Part shown: positions 7,688 through 15,719 of the stretch, piece after piece
Position numbering within the stretch: position 1 is the stretch's first letter
Layout: each line of letters starts with the position of its first letter
Assembly: GCA_910586215.1 (NCBI GenBank)
Contig: CAJUGH010000002.1
Location: forward strand, 1-64,000
Length of the DNA: 64,000 bases
Direction: 5' to 3'
From: an uncultured Acetatifactor sp.
GTDB lineage: Bacteria; Bacillota; Clostridia; Lachnospirales; Lachnospiraceae
Notes under the pieces: model-generated
The model's database searches: none
Seen by the model: the letters and a program-made list of their open reading frames with translations, nothing else
What the model was told of the DNA's origin: nothing
Made by a program: the position numbers and the translations under genes

Positions 7688-8377
7688 ATGAAGATAGAAA
7701 GAGTAGATGACAAGACAGTAAAATGTTATCTGTCAAATGAAGAACTGGAAGAGTATGACATTGACTACAAGGATTTCCTGCTGCGCAGTGAGAAGGCCAA
7801 GGAAGTGGTGCAGGAGATCATAGAACAGGCAGCAGAGGAGGTGGGCTACAGGCCGCCCAAGTTTGCCTTTGACTTACAGATCATGATGCTGCCTGACCAG
7901 GGGCTGCTGCTTACTTTCTCAGAGAGGGAACCGGAGGGGGATCATCTGGCAGCCTGCCTGAAGGAGATGAAACGGTTCCTGCAGCTGGCAAGGGAGCAGG
8001 CAGGCCTTGGGGGAGGAAGCCAGGGGAATGGAGGGAACCCGGTCCAGGAACAGCAGGAGGAAGCAGAAGAGGAACCCGGGGAAGGGAAGAAGCCGGAACT
8101 GGCAGTCTTCGCTTTCGGGAGCCTGGGGAATGTGATGACATATGCTGCGGCACTGCCGGCCAACCTGCGGGTGGACAGCAGGCTGTTTGAGATGAACGGG
8201 ATCTATTACCTGGAACTGCGCAAGGGACATGCGGCTTACGAACGGTACAGCAGGGCCTGTATCCAGGCCATGGAATTCGGCAGCCTGTACGCTGCCCAGG
8301 AGCAGCAGGTGCTGGCCCTGGAAGAGCATGGAACCTGCCTGATCGGGGAGAAAGCGGTTAGGAAGCTGCGTGGATAA
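7688..8377 (+). CDS. mecA: MecA adaptor protein
   Basis: 229 residues. The ATG at 7688 (GAGG about eight bases upstream) gives the family-typical N-terminus MKIERVDDKTVKCYLSNEEL; a further in-frame ATG lies five codons earlier. MecA proteins have an N-terminal substrate-recognition domain and a C-terminal domain that docks on the ClpC ATPase and delivers proteins to ClpCP. Here residues 1 to about 80 match the N-terminal domain, a Gln/Glu/Gly-rich linker follows (about 100-135), and the C-terminal domain begins with AVFAFGSLGNVMTYA. In Bacillus MecA controls ComK turnover; the target here is unknown. Transcribed alone. Confidence 0.88.
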   Translation: MKIERVDDKTVKCYLSNEELEEYDIDYKDFLLRSEKAKEVVQEIIEQAAEEVGYRPPKFAFDLQIMMLPDQGLLLTFSEREPEGDHLAACLKEMKRFLQLAREQAGLGGGSQGNGGNPVQEQQEEAEEEPGEGKKPELAVFAFGSLGNVMTYAAALPANLRVDSRLFEMNGIYYLELRKGHAAYERYSRACIQAMEFGSLYAAQEQQVLALEEHGTCLIGEKAVRKLRG

Positions 8378-8379
8378 AA

Positions 8380-8510
8380 GTGTGAAGGAAATCACTAAGC
8401 TCGGAAAAGACCTCGTCAAGTGATTTCACGCTCTGCGAGCAGAGCTTCTTCACACAGAAGAACGCAAGGACAGCGTTCTTCATTGATTGTTTGTGCCGAT
8501 TGCATCGGCA
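8380..8510. repeat. Compound palindrome D, chain of hairpins between mecA and pfp
   Basis: Nested inside outer arms gtgtgaag / cttcacac (8380-8387, 8448-8455) are a core hairpin gaaatcact / agtgatttc (8388-8396, 8419-8427) with a CTAAGC loop start, and a second hairpin gctctg / cagagc (8430-8445). They are followed by agaacgc / gcgttct (8459-8479) and tgccgat / atcggca (8494-8510). The layout matches the element at 60002-60105. The last part (gattgtttgtgccg) recurs at 10560 and 60107. Confidence 0.75.
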
Positions 8511-8535
8511 TGACGGGAAAAAGGAAAATAGTAAA

Positions 8536-8572
8536 ACCCGGACATCAGCCATGGGAAGGCTGTTGTCCGGGT
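8536..8572 (-). terminator. Rho-independent terminator of the phosphofructokinase gene
   Basis: On the minus strand acccggacaacagcc pairs with ggctgatgtccgggt, followed by TTTTA. On the plus strand the 3' side is TCTTTATC, so it may act weakly in both directions for the convergent mecA. Confidence 0.75.
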
Positions 8573-8610
8573 CTTTATCTGTATATGGATGGCTATGCCA
8601 TCTCTGGATC

Positions 8611-9858
8611 CTACAGCTTCTTATTGCGCAGGACCAGATGCTGGGGCAGGCCGTTCACCATGAAGGGCTGGTAATCTCCCTGGATCAGCGGCTCGATATA
8701 GTTGACGAATTCATCTGTCACATAGTTGCCTTCCCTGTTTACCCAGGAGCGGGGAACCAGCTTCTCATTGTTAGCAATGCGGTGTACATCATAGATGCCG
8801 GCAGCAGCCATATAAGGATCGTCTGCCACACGGTCAATGACTACCATCTTGCCGGAATCTCCTTCATCAGCGGCCTTGACAGCGGCACCACCTACCATGA
8901 AGGCTTCGTCTACATCTACACGGGAAGCCATGTGGGAGGCACTTCTCTGCAGGGTGGAGAACTCGATGCTGCGGGTCTTGCAGCCAAGCTCTGCTCCCAG
9001 GAAGCCTGCCAGGTAAGCGGCCGTGCCCTGGAGCTGCTTGTGGCCGAAGGCATCCACATACTCTCCGCCGCCGGACAGTTCGCAGACATACCTGCCGTCT
9101 GCCAGCTTGATGCCTTCCGAAACAGCGATCACGAGGGAAGGTTTCTTCTTCAGCAGTTCCCTGGTCTTCTTCAGGAATTTGTCAATATCAAAGGGGATCT
9201 CCGGCAGGTAGATCAAGTCGGGGCCTTCGCATTCCTCGGTCTTGGCCAGGGCGGTTGCGCCAGTGAGCCAGCCTGCATTGCGGCCCATGATCTCAATGAC
9301 GGTGATCATCTCTTTCTTGTAACTCAGGCCCAGGGCATCACGGATGACTTCTTTGGTGGAAGTGGCAATGTACTTGGCAGCACTGCCAAAGCCAGGGGTG
9401 TGGTCTGTCAGGGCCAGGTCATTGTCGATGGTCTTGGGCACGCCCAGGAACTTGTGGTCATGTCCTTTGAACACAGCATAGTCAGACAGCTTTTTGATGG
9501 TGTCCATGGAATCGTTTCCGCCAATGTAGATGAAAGCTTCGATATCCAGCTTGTCCAGGATGCGGAAGATCTTCTCGTAGACTTCCGGGTTCTCGTGGAT
9601 CTCCGGCAGCTTATAGCGGCAGGAGCCAAGGAATGCGGAAGGGGTGCGTTTCAGCAGTTCGATATCCATGCCGGAATGAATCTGGGTGGACAGATCCACA
9701 TACTGCTCGTCCAGAAAGCCCTGGATGCCGTGCAGCATGCCGTATACCTTGCGGAAACCACGCTCCTTGGCTGTCTTGTAGACACCTGCAAGACTGGAAT
9801 TGATGACGGATGTGGGTCCGCCTGACTGGCCCACAATAATGTTGCGTTTCTTCGCCAT
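8611..9858 (-). CDS. 6-phosphofructokinase, probably pyrophosphate-dependent
   Basis: 415 residues. The start at 9858 has TAGGAGG upstream; a longer frame to 9900 lacks this. Seen: GQSGGPTSVIN near the N-terminus, IGGNDSMDT at the phosphoryl-donor site, PKTIDNDL, and MGRNAGWLTG. In this family ATP enzymes have GGDGS and PPi enzymes GGDDS; the second position here is Asn-Asp (GGND), which excludes the Gly of the ATP type and points to pyrophosphate. It interconverts fructose 6-phosphate and fructose 1,6-bisphosphate in glycolysis. Monocistronic, with its own promoter and terminator. The exact donor is an inference. Confidence 0.82.
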   Translation of the reverse strand: MAKKRNIIVGQSGGPTSVINSSLAGVYKTAKERGFRKVYGMLHGIQGFLDEQYVDLSTQIHSGMDIELLKRTPSAFLGSCRYKLPEIHENPEVYEKIFRILDKLDIEAFIYIGGNDSMDTIKKLSDYAVFKGHDHKFLGVPKTIDNDLALTDHTPGFGSAAKYIATSTKEVIRDALGLSYKKEMITVIEIMGRNAGWLTGATALAKTEECEGPDLIYLPEIPFDIDKFLKKTRELLKKKPSLVIAVSEGIKLADGRYVCELSGGGEYVDAFGHKQLQGTAAYLAGFLGAELGCKTRSIEFSTLQRSASHMASRVDVDEAFMVGGAAVKAADEGDSGKMVVIDRVADDPYMAAAGIYDVHRIANNEKLVPRSWVNREGNYVTDEFVNYIEPLIQGDYQPFMVNGLPQHLVLRNKKL

Positions 9859-9920
9859 TTTGTAAATCCTCCTATTAAAAATATAATAAATATTGCGCAT
9901 AAATCCAATAAGCTTTACCG

Positions 9921-9949
9921 ATTATACCAAATTGGAGGGGAAAATACAA
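9921..9949 (-). promoter_or_regulatory. Putative promoter of the phosphofructokinase gene
   Basis: On the minus strand TTGTAT (9944-9949) and TATAAT (9921-9926) are 17 bases apart. The -10 is perfect, and it lies about 60 bases upstream of the start codon. Confidence 0.65.
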
Positions 9950-9974
9950 CAAGAGAATGGAAATCGCCCCAGAG

Positions 9975-10062
9975 AAGTTTAGGAAACGTGTTACGATTCA
10001 CACCATGTTGCTTTTCATGGCTTTGCCGTTGGTACGGTTCACTCCGTTCACAGCAACGGGAC
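9975..10062. repeat. Degenerate palindromic repeat
   Basis: Contains several small dyads and the 20-base string ttcactccgttcacagcaac (about 10038-10057), also found at about 20713-20732. Not coding. Confidence 0.45.
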
Positions 10063-10158
10063 ATCCTTAGGAATTCTTCTTGCATATGGAAGGAATATGG
10101 GATAAACTGGGGGCAAAGGATTTTTGGGGTTTTGCGGATATGGAAGGGACGGGTGGGG

Positions 10159-10416
10159 ATGGACAGGATAGAAGGACAAACAGGGATGGCAGGGACAGGA
10201 AATGGGGAAACTGGAGAACAGGCAGAGGGACAGGATGTGGATGCGCTGGTGGCGCTGCTGGACCGCTATACCCGGGCTGGGGAGAGCAGGATCAAGCTGG
10301 AAGTAGTGGAGGGACAGGGGGAGATGTTGTCCCACCGGTATCATCATGGGAGATGTGACATCGGAAGTCCCTGGGCGAAGGGAACGGCTTTTGATGTTCT
10401 GGAAGAGGGAGGGTGA
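10159..10416 (+). CDS. Small protein of unknown function
   Basis: 85 residues from the ATG at 10159, behind a purine-rich but weak ribosome binding site. The N-terminal 30 residues are Gly/Gln-rich. The rest is protein-like (ALVALLDRYTRAGESRIKLEV, then a His-rich RYHHGRCDIGSPWAKGT). The frame is open upstream to 9988, but that part overlaps a repeat. No family recognised. A terminator follows at 10458. Confidence 0.5.
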   Translation: MDRIEGQTGMAGTGNGETGEQAEGQDVDALVALLDRYTRAGESRIKLEVVEGQGEMLSHRYHHGRCDIGSPWAKGTAFDVLEEGG

Positions 10417-10457
10417 CTGCCTGTCCGGGCACGTGGAAAATGATAGAATATAGAGGA

Positions 10458-10494
10458 AACGGGAGCAAAAGTGGGAAATGCTCCCGTTACTTTT
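10458..10494 (+). terminator. Rho-independent terminator
   Basis: aacgggagca pairs with tgctcccgtt (10458-10467, 10479-10488), followed by actttttgg. It ends the small gene upstream. Confidence 0.75.
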
Positions 10495-10519
10495 TGGGAA
10501 AATAGGAGTCTATAAGTGT

Positions 10520-10594
10520 AAAAGGTGAAGTTTTTGTGCTTTGCTTGCACCGGTTCACAGATTGTTTGTGCCGGTTGTATCGGCATGACGGGAA
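10520..10594. repeat. Short compound palindrome with the conserved GATTGTTTGTGCCG module
   Basis: gtgaa (10524-10528) pairs with ttcac around an inner gtgc / gcac. It is followed by agattgtttgtgcc and a tgccggt / atcggca hairpin ending in tgacgggaaa. The trailing module matches 8484-8520 almost exactly and 60106-60121 in part. Confidence 0.65.
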
Positions 10595-10664
10595 ATTTGG
10601 ATGTAAACTTTAACCATTCAAATATTGAATGAGTGTCTGCCAGAGACGGGCATGGGGGATAGCT

Positions 10665-11189
10665 ATGAAATTTGCAGCAGCTTATGAGGAGTGCAGGGAT
10701 GCCGTATATGGATACCTGGTGTATATGACCAGGGATACCTGTCTGGCAGAGGATCTTAGCCAGGAGGTATTCCTCCGGATGTTCCTGCACCTGGACCGGT
10801 TCCGGGGGGAGGCAAATGTCCGTACCTGGGCGCTTCGGATTGCCAGGAATGTGTTCCTCAGTTATGCGAAGAAGAAACGTCCCCTGCTGCTGGAGGAACA
10901 GGGCTGGGAACCGGAGCCGGATCCGGGCAGCAACCAGCCCGAGGAGGAAGCCTTGAGGCGGGAACAGGCCGACCAGGTGCGGCAGTGCCTTATGTGCCTG
11001 GGAGAGCAGGAGAGGACAGTACTCCTGCTTCGGGACTTTGAAGAATTATCCTATGAGGAGGTCGGCAGGATCATGAACTTGTCTGTGGAGGTGGTGAAGA
11101 GCCGGATCTACCGGGCCAGGAAAAAGTTCAAAGGCATATATACGATGTATGTGTCAGAAAATGGGAAACCAAAGGTTGGAAAGGGGTAA
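10665..11189 (+). CDS. ECF-type RNA polymerase sigma factor
   Basis: 174 residues. The ATG at 10665 follows GGGGGAT. Region 2 is seen as AEDLSQEVFLRMFLHLDRFRGEANVRTWALRIARN, and region 4 as LGEQERTVLLLRDFEELSYEEVGRIMNLSVEVVKSRIYRARKKFK, a complete helix-turn-helix. The length and lack of regions 1 and 3 fit the extracytoplasmic-function group. The stop overlaps the start of the next gene, a membrane protein, and a third gene overlaps that one. Such three-gene operons often code a sigma factor and its membrane-bound regulator. The signal is unknown. Confidence 0.85.
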   Translation: MKFAAAYEECRDAVYGYLVYMTRDTCLAEDLSQEVFLRMFLHLDRFRGEANVRTWALRIARNVFLSYAKKKRPLLLEEQGWEPEPDPGSNQPEEEALRREQADQVRQCLMCLGEQERTVLLLRDFEELSYEEVGRIMNLSVEVVKSRIYRARKKFKGIYTMYVSENGKPKVGKG

Positions 11190-12448
11190 TGCCAGGAATA
11201 CTGTCAAAAAAGCCGGGAAGGAGTCCGGGAAAGGAGCAGCTTACCTATATGAAGGAAAGACAGGAAAGGGAGGGGATTTCCATGGGGAATACAACGGCAG
11301 AAGAAGGGAAAGAGGGATATGTCCCACAGGGACTTGAGAGTCATAACGCAGAACAGACGCCAGACTGCCAGGAGGAAATCCTGATCCCTAAGATACCTTA
11401 CCAGGGGGAGGACAGGAAGCTGAAGGAGCGAGTCTCCAAATTCAAGGAAGGATCCTTGAGGATCGCTATCTTTACGGTACTGGGGCTATTCATGGGATAT
11501 TACAGCCACACCTATGTGACAGATCATTTTCTCCCTACAAAAGCCATCCTGGCCGTTCCCTACAAGCTTATGGAGGCAGTCTATGTGTCCGTTCTGGGGA
11601 CGGATGCACCCGCCCGGTATGCAGGAAGAACCCTGCATATCTGGCTCACGGAATTCTTCCCCCACAGCATATTGGCTACTTTTGTGGCAGAGGTGGTGAC
11701 TACCATACTGATGGGTGGGGCCATCTATGGCTCCCTGGCCTATTTTACAGGGGATAAGAGGGTGTTCACCTTAGGGCGCTATCTGAAGTTTGCAGGCTGC
11801 TGGTGCGCACTGATCCTGCTGTGCATCGGGGCTGCCTATGGGATCAATGCAAAAGCAGTGGCAGATAATGAACACTTAAGGGGGGAGCCGGTATTCTGGC
11901 TGCGGCAAAAGGACGGAAGCAGCCTGGGTGGGAACAGGGCGGTACAGGACGCATTGAAAGAGTCCTTGCACAGGGAACTGGAACCGGTGACCCTGCAGCG
12001 GACCGGGGAGGAGGAGATCCCTCTGGAAATCTCTTTTGGTGAGATGCGTTATGGCTTGTACTGGGTCAATTGCAAGGACTGCTACCTGGCCACGGAAGGG
12101 GGCAGGACATACCGGGTTTCCCGGGAATTTGCCCGGATCGTATGGGATTTCTATGAGAAGGGGGAATTGCCTGCGGAGGCCGACGGCCAGGAGGAAGGGG
12201 AGATGTGGGTACCCGTTTCGGAGACGGATCCGCCAGGAGAATCCGGGAAGACATCCGGGCGTATGTGGCAGGGCAGGGAAGAACTGGATGGGTATCCTGT
12301 GTGCGGAAAGGGAAGGTATGTGGCAGGACTTATGTGTGTGTCGGCAGGTGTGCCGGAAGGGGATGCTGCGCCTGGGAATAAAAGGCGCAGCTGTGGGAAC
12401 ATTCTGCAGAATCGGGACAGGCAGGCCAAAATGGGAGGAGTGGTATGA
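11189..12448 (+). CDS. Membrane protein in the sigma-factor operon, possible anti-sigma regulator
   Basis: The ATG at 11189 overlaps the sigma stop codon (TAATG); a second candidate is the ATG at 11281. At 419 residues it has a charged N-terminal cytoplasmic region (about 90 residues) and three hydrophobic spans: IAIFTVLGLFMGYY, ATFVAEVVTTILMGGAIYGS and CWCALILLCIGAAYG. A soluble region of about 190 residues follows. No zinc-binding anti-sigma motif was found. Co-translation with an ECF sigma factor is the only evidence for a regulatory role; it could equally be a target operon member. The C-terminal 60 residues are low in structure-like features. Confidence 0.6.
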   Translation: MPGILSKKPGRSPGKEQLTYMKERQEREGISMGNTTAEEGKEGYVPQGLESHNAEQTPDCQEEILIPKIPYQGEDRKLKERVSKFKEGSLRIAIFTVLGLFMGYYSHTYVTDHFLPTKAILAVPYKLMEAVYVSVLGTDAPARYAGRTLHIWLTEFFPHSILATFVAEVVTTILMGGAIYGSLAYFTGDKRVFTLGRYLKFAGCWCALILLCIGAAYGINAKAVADNEHLRGEPVFWLRQKDGSSLGGNRAVQDALKESLHRELEPVTLQRTGEEEIPLEISFGEMRYGLYWVNCKDCYLATEGGRTYRVSREFARIVWDFYEKGELPAEADGQEEGEMWVPVSETDPPGESGKTSGRMWQGREELDGYPVCGKGRYVAGLMCVSAGVPEGDAAPGNKRRSCGNILQNRDRQAKMGGVV

Positions 12449-13212
12449 AGAAGACAGGTGGGAAGGCAACGGAAGGAAAGAAAATAAGAATGCAAGGCAG
12501 GAAGGACTGGGTGATCTTCTGGGTCTTTGCAGCATTGGTGTGCTATTGCCTGGCCCACCCCATAGAATACCAGGTGAATGCCTGGCTTAGGGAGAGGGGC
12601 AATCCCTGGCTGAAGGAAATCAATGAGCCGCAGCCCTATGGCCGCATGATTGCGGCAGTTCTGCTCTTTATCCTGGTGGCAGAGGTGGTACTGTTCCTGT
12701 GCAGGAAATCCCTTAAAGCCAAGCTGGCCCTCCTGGCGGCAGGTGTGCTGATGCCCCTTTCCCTGATGGGAATCTACCAGGCCAACTGTCAGCTGGTCAC
12801 TTCCGTTCTCTGGAGGGAGGCACCCCGCATGGCTGTCATCACCTACAGGGAAGGGGAGGAACGGATATCGGTTCCCCTATCTTCAGAGGAATGCCAGGAG
12901 ATCCAGGAACTGGCCAGAAATATGATAGTTGTGTCAGATAAAGCGGAAAAGGAAAAATTCATGGAGTGGTTTACTACAGAAACCTCAGATGCTTACCTGG
13001 GGGCTGACCAGGTAAGCCTGTATTTTCCGGAGAAATATGGCCATAGCTATTCCCTGGACATCCGGTGCAAGGACGGTTATGTGTATCTGTGGAGGGGCCA
13101 TGGCAGGACACAGGCCGACCTGGTGACTTTGTTCCAGGACAATGGGGTAGCCAGGTGGATGGAGGAGATGAGGCAGCAGGCCCATCCCCAGGGTGTCACA
13201 CGCCAGGACTGA
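12445..13212 (+). CDS. Membrane protein in the sigma-factor operon
   Basis: The ATGA overlap with the preceding gene indicates coupling. 255 residues with three probable membrane spans (WVIFWVFAALVCYCLA; MIAAVLLFILVAEVVLFL; LALLAAGVLMPLSLMGIY) and a C-terminal soluble region of about 130 residues. No family recognised. It resembles its upstream neighbour in plan (membrane spans then soluble domain), so the pair may form a sensor complex. It ends eight bases from the convergent polyamine operon. Confidence 0.6.
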   Translation: MKKTGGKATEGKKIRMQGRKDWVIFWVFAALVCYCLAHPIEYQVNAWLRERGNPWLKEINEPQPYGRMIAAVLLFILVAEVVLFLCRKSLKAKLALLAAGVLMPLSLMGIYQANCQLVTSVLWREAPRMAVITYREGEERISVPLSSEECQEIQELARNMIVVSDKAEKEKFMEWFTTETSDAYLGADQVSLYFPEKYGHSYSLDIRCKDGYVYLWRGHGRTQADLVTLFQDNGVARWMEEMRQQAHPQGVTRQD

Positions 13213-13219
13213 TAGGATC

Positions 13220-14380
13220 CTACTGTCCCAGACGCTGCCGGAAATCCTTATATGCAAATTGTCTCAAGCTTTGTAGCGTCCTGTCCTTGTGGAGCACAAA
13301 GATGCCCGGAAGTGCCATGCCATTGAAAGTGTTGTTCTTACACATGGTATAGATTGCCATGTCGCCAAACAGGAGCAGGTCGCCCTCCCGCAAAGGCGCA
13401 GAAAAACCATAATCCCCAATCACGTCCCCGGCCAGGCAGGTGGGGCCGCCCAGACGGACGGTACAAGGCAGATCTCCCGCTTCCTTTGCACCGTATAGTG
13501 GCGGACGGTAAGGCATTTCCAGAACATCCGGCATATGGCAGGCGGCGCTGGTATCCAGAATGGCAATCTGCATTCCGTCGTGCTGTAGCACATCCAGCAC
13601 GCGGGTGGCCAGATAGCCCGCATTCAGTGCACAGGCTTCCCCAGGTTCCAGATAGACCTGCAGGTTCCATTTCTCCTGTGCCTGGCAGATACACCGTTCC
13701 AGGCGGGGGATATGGTATCCGGGCCTGGTGATGTGGTGCCCGCCACCGAAATTAAGCCATTTCATCCGGGGCAGCACATCGCCAAAGCCTTCTTCCACAG
13801 CCTTCAGTGTGATCTCCAGCGCATCGGAATCCTGCTCGCACAGGGTGTGGAAATGTAGTCCGTCCAACATTGCAACCATCTCCCGGGACATTCCGGTGTC
13901 CCACTGGGTGCGGGTAGTTCCCAGCCGGCTGCCAGGGGCGCAGGGATCGTAGATAGCATGATCCTTCTGGGTGGAGAACTCCGGATTGATACGCAGTCCG
14001 ATGCTCTTCCCCGCTTTTCTGGCAGGTGGCCCGTACCGCTCCAGCTGGCGGGGGGAGTTGAAGACGATGTGGCCGGCATAGCGCAGCAGCTCGTCAAACT
14101 CCTCCTCCCGATAGGCCGCACAGAAAACGTGGACCTCCTTCCCCGGCATTTCCTCTGCGCCCAGCCGGGCTTCATACAGCCCACTGGCTTCTGTTCCGTC
14201 CAGATACGGCCATAAGACCGGATAGAGATCATAGTTGGAAAATGCTTTCTGGGCCAGAAGGATCCTGCAACCTGTCCGCTTTGCCACACCAGCCAGTATT
14301 TCACCATTTTGTTGCAGCATGGACTCATCCAGGATATAGCACGGCGTAGGCAGCTTCCCAAACAGGTTCTCCGGGGACAT
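13220..14380 (-). CDS. nspC: Carboxynorspermidine / carboxyspermidine decarboxylase
   Basis: 386 residues from the ATG at 14380 (AAGGA upstream); an alternative ATG at 14434 overlaps the stop of the preceding gene. The N-terminal TPCYILDE and LLAQKAFSNYDLYP (the Lys binds pyridoxal phosphate) mark the alanine-racemase-fold group IV decarboxylases. Further motifs are LNFGGGHHITRPGY, YLEPGEACA and CHMPDVLEMPYRPPL. NspC removes CO2 from carboxyspermidine to give spermidine (or the nor-forms). It is the last gene of the polyamine operon, next to the dehydrogenase that makes its substrate. Confidence 0.88.
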   Translation of the reverse strand: MSPENLFGKLPTPCYILDESMLQQNGEILAGVAKRTGCRILLAQKAFSNYDLYPVLWPYLDGTEASGLYEARLGAEEMPGKEVHVFCAAYREEEFDELLRYAGHIVFNSPRQLERYGPPARKAGKSIGLRINPEFSTQKDHAIYDPCAPGSRLGTTRTQWDTGMSREMVAMLDGLHFHTLCEQDSDALEITLKAVEEGFGDVLPRMKWLNFGGGHHITRPGYHIPRLERCICQAQEKWNLQVYLEPGEACALNAGYLATRVLDVLQHDGMQIAILDTSAACHMPDVLEMPYRPPLYGAKEAGDLPCTVRLGGPTCLAGDVIGDYGFSAPLREGDLLLFGDMAIYTMCKNNTFNGMALPGIFVLHKDRTLQSLRQFAYKDFRQRLGQ

Positions 14381-14433
14381 ACCGCCCAGTCCTTCAAAGG
14401 CTGGACGGTTTTCTTTTGTGCAGGAACTACCCA

Positions 14434-15693
14434 TCAGTCTACCAGTGCCGGTGTCCGGCACTCGCTCCTGGGAAGACCGTACTGGTCCAGCGCCGCCAGG
14501 AAGGGATCCGGGTCGAATTCTTCTACCGTGTAGACGCCGGGCTTGCTCCACTTGCCAGTCAGCAGCATCAAGGCACCGCACATGGCAGGTACACCAGTGG
14601 TGTAGCTGACGGCCTGACTGCCCACCTCATGGTAACACTCCTGGTGGTCACAGACATTGTAGATGGAATAGGTCTTGTCCTGTCCCGCCTTCTTTCCGGT
14701 GAAGATACAGCCGATGTTGGTTTTGCCCCTGGTACGGGGACCCAGGCTGGCCGGGTCTGGCAGCAGGGCTTTTAGGAACTTGATGGGTACGATCTGCTGC
14801 CCCTCAAAATCCACAGGACTGGTAGATAGCATCCCTACGTTTTCCAGGCACCGCATATGATCCAGATAACTCTGTCCGAAAGTCATGAAGAAGCGGATCC
14901 GCCGCACCTTGGGTATATGCAGGGCAAGGCTCTCGATTTCCTCGTGATGGAGCAGATACATGTCCTTTTGTCCCACCTGGTCGAAGTCATATTCCCGCTT
15001 GATGCTCATAGGGGGGACTTCCACCCAGTGACCATCCTCCCAGTAGCTGCCGGGGGCAGATACCTCCCGCAGGTTCACCTCCGGGTTGAAGTTGGTGGCA
15101 AAGGCATAGCCATGGTCGCCGCCATTGCAGTCAAGAATGTCGATGGTGTCAATGGTATCAAACTCGTGCTTCAGGGCGTGGGCACAGTACGCCTGGGTTA
15201 CCCCCGGGTCAAAACCGCAGCCCAGCAGGGCAGTAAGTCCCGCCGCCTGGAACTTCTCCCGGTAAGCCCACTGCCAGCTGTAGTCGAAATAGGCAGAGAA
15301 TCCGGCTTCCTTACAGCGCTTTTCGTAGACAGCCCGCCACGCCGGGTCATTGGTGTCCTCCGGCTCATAGTTGGCGGTGTCCATGTAGTCCACCCCGCAG
15401 GCCAGGCAGGCATCCATGATGGTCAGGTCCTGATAGGGGAGGGCGATATTCATCACCAGATCCGGCTTACAGGCACGGATGAGGCTGGTGACCTGCTGCA
15501 CATCATCTGCGTCTACCTGGGCGGTGGTAAGTTTTGTGGCAGTTTTTGGAGCCAGCTGCGCGGCCAGCTTGTCGCATTTGGATTTCGTCCGGCTGGCAAT
15601 GCACAGTTCGGTGAATACTTCGCTGACCTGGCAGCATTTGTGGATGGCAACGGATGCAACGCCGCCGCAGCCGATAACAAGCACTTTACTCAT
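14434..15693 (-). CDS. Carboxynorspermidine dehydrogenase (saccharopine dehydrogenase family)
   Basis: 419 residues. The ATG at 15693 has AAAGGAGGT upstream. It starts MSKVLVIGCGGVASVA, a Rossmann NADPH-binding loop. The conserved AYCAHALKHEFDTIDTIDI and NFNPEVNLREV are typical of the Lys1-like group rather than lysine biosynthesis enzymes. It reductively condenses aspartate semialdehyde with a diamine (putrescine) to make carboxyspermidine. Being adjacent to nspC makes this role, rather than saccharopine metabolism, the best call. Confidence 0.87.
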   Translation of the reverse strand: MSKVLVIGCGGVASVAIHKCCQVSEVFTELCIASRTKSKCDKLAAQLAPKTATKLTTAQVDADDVQQVTSLIRACKPDLVMNIALPYQDLTIMDACLACGVDYMDTANYEPEDTNDPAWRAVYEKRCKEAGFSAYFDYSWQWAYREKFQAAGLTALLGCGFDPGVTQAYCAHALKHEFDTIDTIDILDCNGGDHGYAFATNFNPEVNLREVSAPGSYWEDGHWVEVPPMSIKREYDFDQVGQKDMYLLHHEEIESLALHIPKVRRIRFFMTFGQSYLDHMRCLENVGMLSTSPVDFEGQQIVPIKFLKALLPDPASLGPRTRGKTNIGCIFTGKKAGQDKTYSIYNVCDHQECYHEVGSQAVSYTTGVPAMCGALMLLTGKWSKPGVYTVEEFDPDPFLAALDQYGLPRSECRTPALVD

Positions 15694-15719
15694 AGTGGGG
15701 ACCTCCTTTTGGCATAAAT

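Noticed and set aside
8491..9825. 444-codon plus-strand frame opposite the phosphofructokinase gene
   Set aside because: The minus strand carries clear PFK motifs, ribosome binding site, promoter and terminator. The plus frame has no family features.
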